NCBI GenBank assembly: GCA_949741915.1
Contig: CATJOM010000123.1
Coordinates: 1-37,363, forward strand
Origin: an uncultured Candidatus Melainabacteria bacterium
GTDB taxonomy: Bacteria > Cyanobacteriota > Vampirovibrionia > Gastranaerophilales > Gastranaerophilaceae
Direction of reading: 5' to 3'
Length of the DNA: 37,363 bases
How positions within the stretch are numbered: position 1 is the stretch's first letter; every line of letters starts with the position of its first letter. Below, one piece after another: positions 34,814 through 37,363 of this stretch. Made by a program: the position numbers and the translations under genes. Under the pieces are notes generated by a model, which was not told where the DNA came from, did no database searches, and saw nothing but the letters and a program-made list of their open reading frames with translations.

Positions 34814-36616
34814 ATGAAAAAAATTGAAAACATAAGAAACTTTAGCATAATTGCCCACATTGACCATGGTAAATCCACCCTTGCTGATAGATTGCTTGAA
34901 AAAACGGGCACAATCTCACAGAGAGAGATGCAAGATCAACTTCTTGATACAATGGATATTGAGAGAGAAAGAGGGATTACAATAAAATTAAACGCTGCAA
35001 AGATGCAGTATAAGGCAAAAGACGGCAAGAATTATATTTTAAACCTCATCGACACACCTGGGCATGTGGATTTTTCTTATGAGGTTTCAAGGTCTTTAGC
35101 TGCCTGTGAAGGAGCACTTTTAATCGTCGATGCGACACAAGGGGTTGAAGCGCAAACCCTTGCTAATGTTTATCTTGCGATTGAGCAAAACCTTGAAATT
35201 ATACCCGTGATAAATAAAATAGACCTGCCATCTGCAGATGTTGAGCGCGTGAAACAGGAAATTGAAGAGGTGCTTGGAATTGATGCCTCAATGGCAATCC
35301 CTGTGAGCGCAAAAGAGGGTATTGGCATTGAAGAAGTGCTTGAAGCAATAGTAGAATATGTACCCGCACCTGATGATACATCCGATAAACCTTTAAGGGC
35401 GCTTGTTTTTGACAGCGCGTATGACCAATATCTTGGCACTGTATGCTTTTTTAAGGTTATGGATGGTTCAATCAAAATGAGTGACACGGTTCAATTTATG
35501 GCAACTGGCAGAAAGTTTGAAGTAGTTGAATTAGGATTTTTAAACCCCAACCGTGTTCAGGTAAATGAACTCAAGACTGGCGAAGTTGGTTATTTTGCAG
35601 GCTCAATAAAAGAAATAACGAGGTTTGTGGGTGACACCATTACAAATGCCAATTTTCCCGCAGCCAAGCCGCTTGAAGGATATAAAGAGGCGAAGCCTAT
35701 GGTGTTTTCAGGGCTCTACCCTGTTGACAATGACCAGTATCATGACCTAAAAGAGGCGCTTGAAAGGCTGAAATTAAATGACAGCTCTATAACCTTCGAG
35801 CCTGAAACATCATCTGCACTTGGTTTTGGCTTTAGATGCGGATTCCTTGGGATGCTTCATATGGAAATCGCCCAGGAAAGGCTTGAGCGCGAATACAACC
35901 TGTCATTAATAACTACAGCACCTTCTGTAATTTATAAGGTACATAAAACCGATGGCTCCATTGTTGAAATAGATAACCCATCAAACCTACCCGAGCCGCA
36001 ATACAGAGAATATATTGAAGAGCCTTATGTTAAGGTGAATATTTTTACGCCTAATGATTTTGTCGGTGCCTTAATGGAACTCTGCCAGGGCAAAAGAGGT
36101 GATTTTATAAATATGCAATATCTTGATAAAACAAGAGTAAATCTTGAATATCATATCCCGCTAAGCGAAGTTATTACTGATTTTTATGACCAGCTGAAAT
36201 CTAGAACTAAAGGCTATGCCAGCATGGATTATAATTTTCACAGCTACAAAAGGTCTGACCTTGTGAAGATGGATATTCTACTCTCAGGCGAAGTGGTGGA
36301 TGCGCTCTCAGTAATTTGCCACAAGGATTCAGCGTATAGAATAGGGCAGAATCTTGCTGCAAAACTTAAAGACATTATTCCAAGACAGATGTTCGAGGTG
36401 GCAATTCAGGCAGCAGTGGGAGGAAGGGTCATCGCAAGAACAACCATTAAGGCATTAAGAAAAAACGTGCTTGATAAATGCTATGGCGGCGACATTTCAA
36501 GAAAAAGAAAACTTTTGGAAAAACAGAAGAAGGGCAAAAAACGCATGAAATCTGTCGGAAGGGTTGATATTCCACAAGAAGCATTTATGGCGGTTTTAAG
36601 TCTGAATGATGAGTAA
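34814..36616 (+). CDS. lepA: Elongation factor 4 (LepA)
   Basis: EF4 is a ribosome-bound GTPase that acts on stalled or mistranslocated ribosomes. The 600-residue product has all GTPase motifs: AHIDHGKST (14-22), GITIK, DTPGH, NKID and SAK. It has the EF-G-like domains II, III and V and the unique C-terminal domain with the [22 protein letters not shown] segment. The ATG at 34814 fits the family N-terminus; the in-frame TTG at 34796 would place the -10 box inside the gene. It is a single gene followed by a hairpin. Confidence 0.97.
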   Translation: MKKIENIRNFSIIAHIDHGKSTLADRLLEKTGTISQREMQDQLLDTMDIERERGITIKLNAAKMQYKAKDGKNYILNLIDTPGHVDFSYEVSRSLAACEGALLIVDATQGVEAQTLANVYLAIEQNLEIIPVINKIDLPSADVERVKQEIEEVLGIDASMAIPVSAKEGIGIEEVLEAIVEYVPAPDDTSDKPLRALVFDSAYDQYLGTVCFFKVMDGSIKMSDTVQFMATGRKFEVVELGFLNPNRVQVNELKTGEVGYFAGSIKEITRFVGDTITNANFPAAKPLEGYKEAKPMVFSGLYPVDNDQYHDLKEALERLKLNDSSITFEPETSSALGFGFRCGFLGMLHMEIAQERLEREYNLSLITTAPSVIYKVHKTDGSIVEIDNPSNLPEPQYREYIEEPYVKVNIFTPNDFVGALMELCQGKRGDFINMQYLDKTRVNLEYHIPLSEVITDFYDQLKSRTKGYASMDYNFHSYKRSDLVKMDILLSGEVVDALSVICHKDSAYRIGQNLAAKLKDIIPRQMFEVAIQAAVGGRVIARTTIKALRKNVLDKCYGGDISRKRKLLEKQKKGKKRMKSVGRVDIPQEAFMAVLSLNDE

Positions 36617-36649
36617 TGTTTCGCCAAAATAAGCTATAAATTATAAGAG

Positions 36650-36674
36650 GCAAGCGGGGTTTTCACCCCTTTGC
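36650..36674. terminator. Hairpin between lepA and the convergent small gene
   Basis: GCAAGCGGGG and CCCCTTTGC pair around a TTTTCA loop with one bulge and one G-T pair. It lies 33 bases after lepA and touches the stop of the convergent small gene. It probably ends one or both transcripts, although the T tracts are weak. Confidence 0.5.
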
Positions 36675-36844
36675 TAAACTTCATCATCGTCATCCTCATC
36701 AATGTTTTTATTTTCCAACAATAGATATGTGATAAGTTTTTGCTCTGCCTGAATTTCCAAAATAGCATCAAGTGCTGATTGTGCAGCCTCGTTTAAGACC
36801 TCAAGCCTTTTTATTATATTACTGCGTTCATTTTGTTTAAGCAT
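36674..36844 (-). CDS. Small acidic hypothetical protein
   Basis: The 56-residue frame starts with ATG 4 bases after a strong GGAGG site. The product is helical (KRLEVLNEAAQSALDAILEI) and ends in a run of acidic residues (IDEDDDDEV). It matches no known family. The good ribosome site and coherent helix suggest a real gene. Confidence 0.6.
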   Translation of the reverse strand: MLKQNERSNIIKRLEVLNEAAQSALDAILEIQAEQKLITYLLLENKNIDEDDDDEV

Positions 36845-37012
36845 TTATCCTCCAAAATTCTATATACTATAATTCAACGCGTTATTTACAAATTTAACAA
36901 TTGCCATAAAAGGTAATGCCAGCCCAATTATATTAAGTATTTGGCATTATTCAGGTATTATTTAATTAAATTGTAAAATTCCTTGCCAGACAGTTCATCT
37001 AAAACTATATAT

Positions 37013-37052
37013 AAAAAGAAAGGGTATTGAAAAGGTTACAAAATCAATACCC
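37013..37052 (-). terminator. Rho-independent terminator
   Basis: GGGTATTG (37022-37029) pairs perfectly with CAATACCC (37045-37052) around 15 bases. On the minus strand it is followed by TTTCTTTTTAT. It ends the transcript of the partial gene at the window edge. Confidence 0.65.
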
Positions 37053-37154
37053 AAAATAAGTTGTTTGTTTTATCGTAAAAAATTATTAAGCTTGTTGTTT
37101 TAATTTGTTAAGCGCAGATGGGTTTGAATTTAGCATAACCCTAATACTAGTGCT

Positions 37155-37363
37155 TTAATTTAACCTTGTTTTATCTTCAGCCCAAGCTTGTATTGCTGCC
37201 TCAAAACCAAAGAAGTTTTTATCATCACTCCCACCACTCCAAGAATATCTTACCGTTAGAACCGTTACCTCCTTTGGATGGGTTTTGGGTTATGTTTGTC
37301 TGAGAGGATGATGATACTTGTCCTAAATCTCTAATCGCAGAACCTCCTCCACCACTTGCATAT
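37155..37363 (-). pseudogene. 3' end of a frameshifted gene (partial)
   Basis: The frame entering from the window edge encodes a Gly/Ser-rich stretch (ASGGGGSAIRDLGQ, SSSSQTNITQNPS) and stops at 37225-37227. A shift to the +1 frame at TCCAAAGGAGG (about 37268-37278) continues smoothly as KEVTVLTVRYSWSGG, then FFGFEAAIQAWAEDK and a stop at 37155-37157. A one-base insertion in the AAA, a read error or a recoding event could explain it; the site includes an AGGAGG sequence. The family is not recognised, and most of the gene lies outside the window. A terminator follows. Confidence 0.5.

Noticed and set aside
1-37363. CRISPR arrays, tRNA, rRNA and insertion sequences
   Set aside because: No regularly spaced repeats, no cloverleaf or T-loop consensus, no rRNA and no transposase were seen by eye; an Infernal or tRNAscan run would settle small RNAs.

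Overview
The window is AT-rich bacterial chromosome. My best guess at the source is a gut non-photosynthetic cyanobacterial relative (Candidatus Gastranaerophilales / Melainabacteria). This rests on three things: an Omp85 outer-membrane protein and Kdo-sugar genes, which imply two membranes; the compact infA-rpmJ-rpsM-rpsK-rpsD-rpoA-rplQ-truA-rplM-rpsI cluster; and several lineage-style proteins with an N-terminal Phe-x-Gly motif. No 16S gene is present, so the assignment is inference.

Layout. clpP opens the window (54-662, +). A tight minus-strand operon follows (5159 to 726): a pentapeptide-repeat protein, a HAD phosphatase, a membrane-segment reading frame and a protein-kinase-like protein. 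The junction between phosphatase and membrane segment looks like a programmed -1 frameshift site: heptamer A AAA AAA, 5-nt spacer, perfect 8-bp G+C stem. Next come a GT-C glycosyltransferase (-), a regulator with a pseudo-receiver and a degenerate GGDEF domain (+), kdsD-kdsC (-), a STAS-like protein with a KDPG-type aldolase (+), a decayed class A beta-lactamase behind 2-isopropylmalate synthase (-), two small membrane proteins (+), a divergent sigma-like protein (-) and an Omp85 protein with a strong promoter (+).

The middle (18967-25575) is gene-poor. It holds a candidate Cys-His-Asp enzyme, gyrA, a small NUMOD1-like gene behind a 10-bp inverted repeat, and a HEPN-like gene remnant. wecB (+) follows with a promoter that appears to produce a leaderless mRNA. 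A large palindrome and a bidirectional terminator separate it from the ribosomal/alpha operon (32300 to 27155, -), which includes a 38-aa rpmJ. After that come a UbiA-family prenyltransferase with a PEBP-like protein, a small unknown gene, lepA (also apparently leaderless), a 56-aa acidic protein and the end of a frameshifted gene cut by the window edge.

How the parts relate. Housekeeping blocks (proteolysis, translation, RNA polymerase, topoisomerase) are interleaved with envelope genes (Kdo, GT-C, WecB, Omp85) and with lineage-specific genes. Five clear proteins and one or two weaker ones of unrelated domain content carry a short Phe-Gly or Phe-x-Gly motif near the N-terminus after an Asn/Gln/Lys-rich leader. 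This could be a common targeting tag. It and the frameshift-linked phosphatase/kinase operon are the most promising undescribed biology here.
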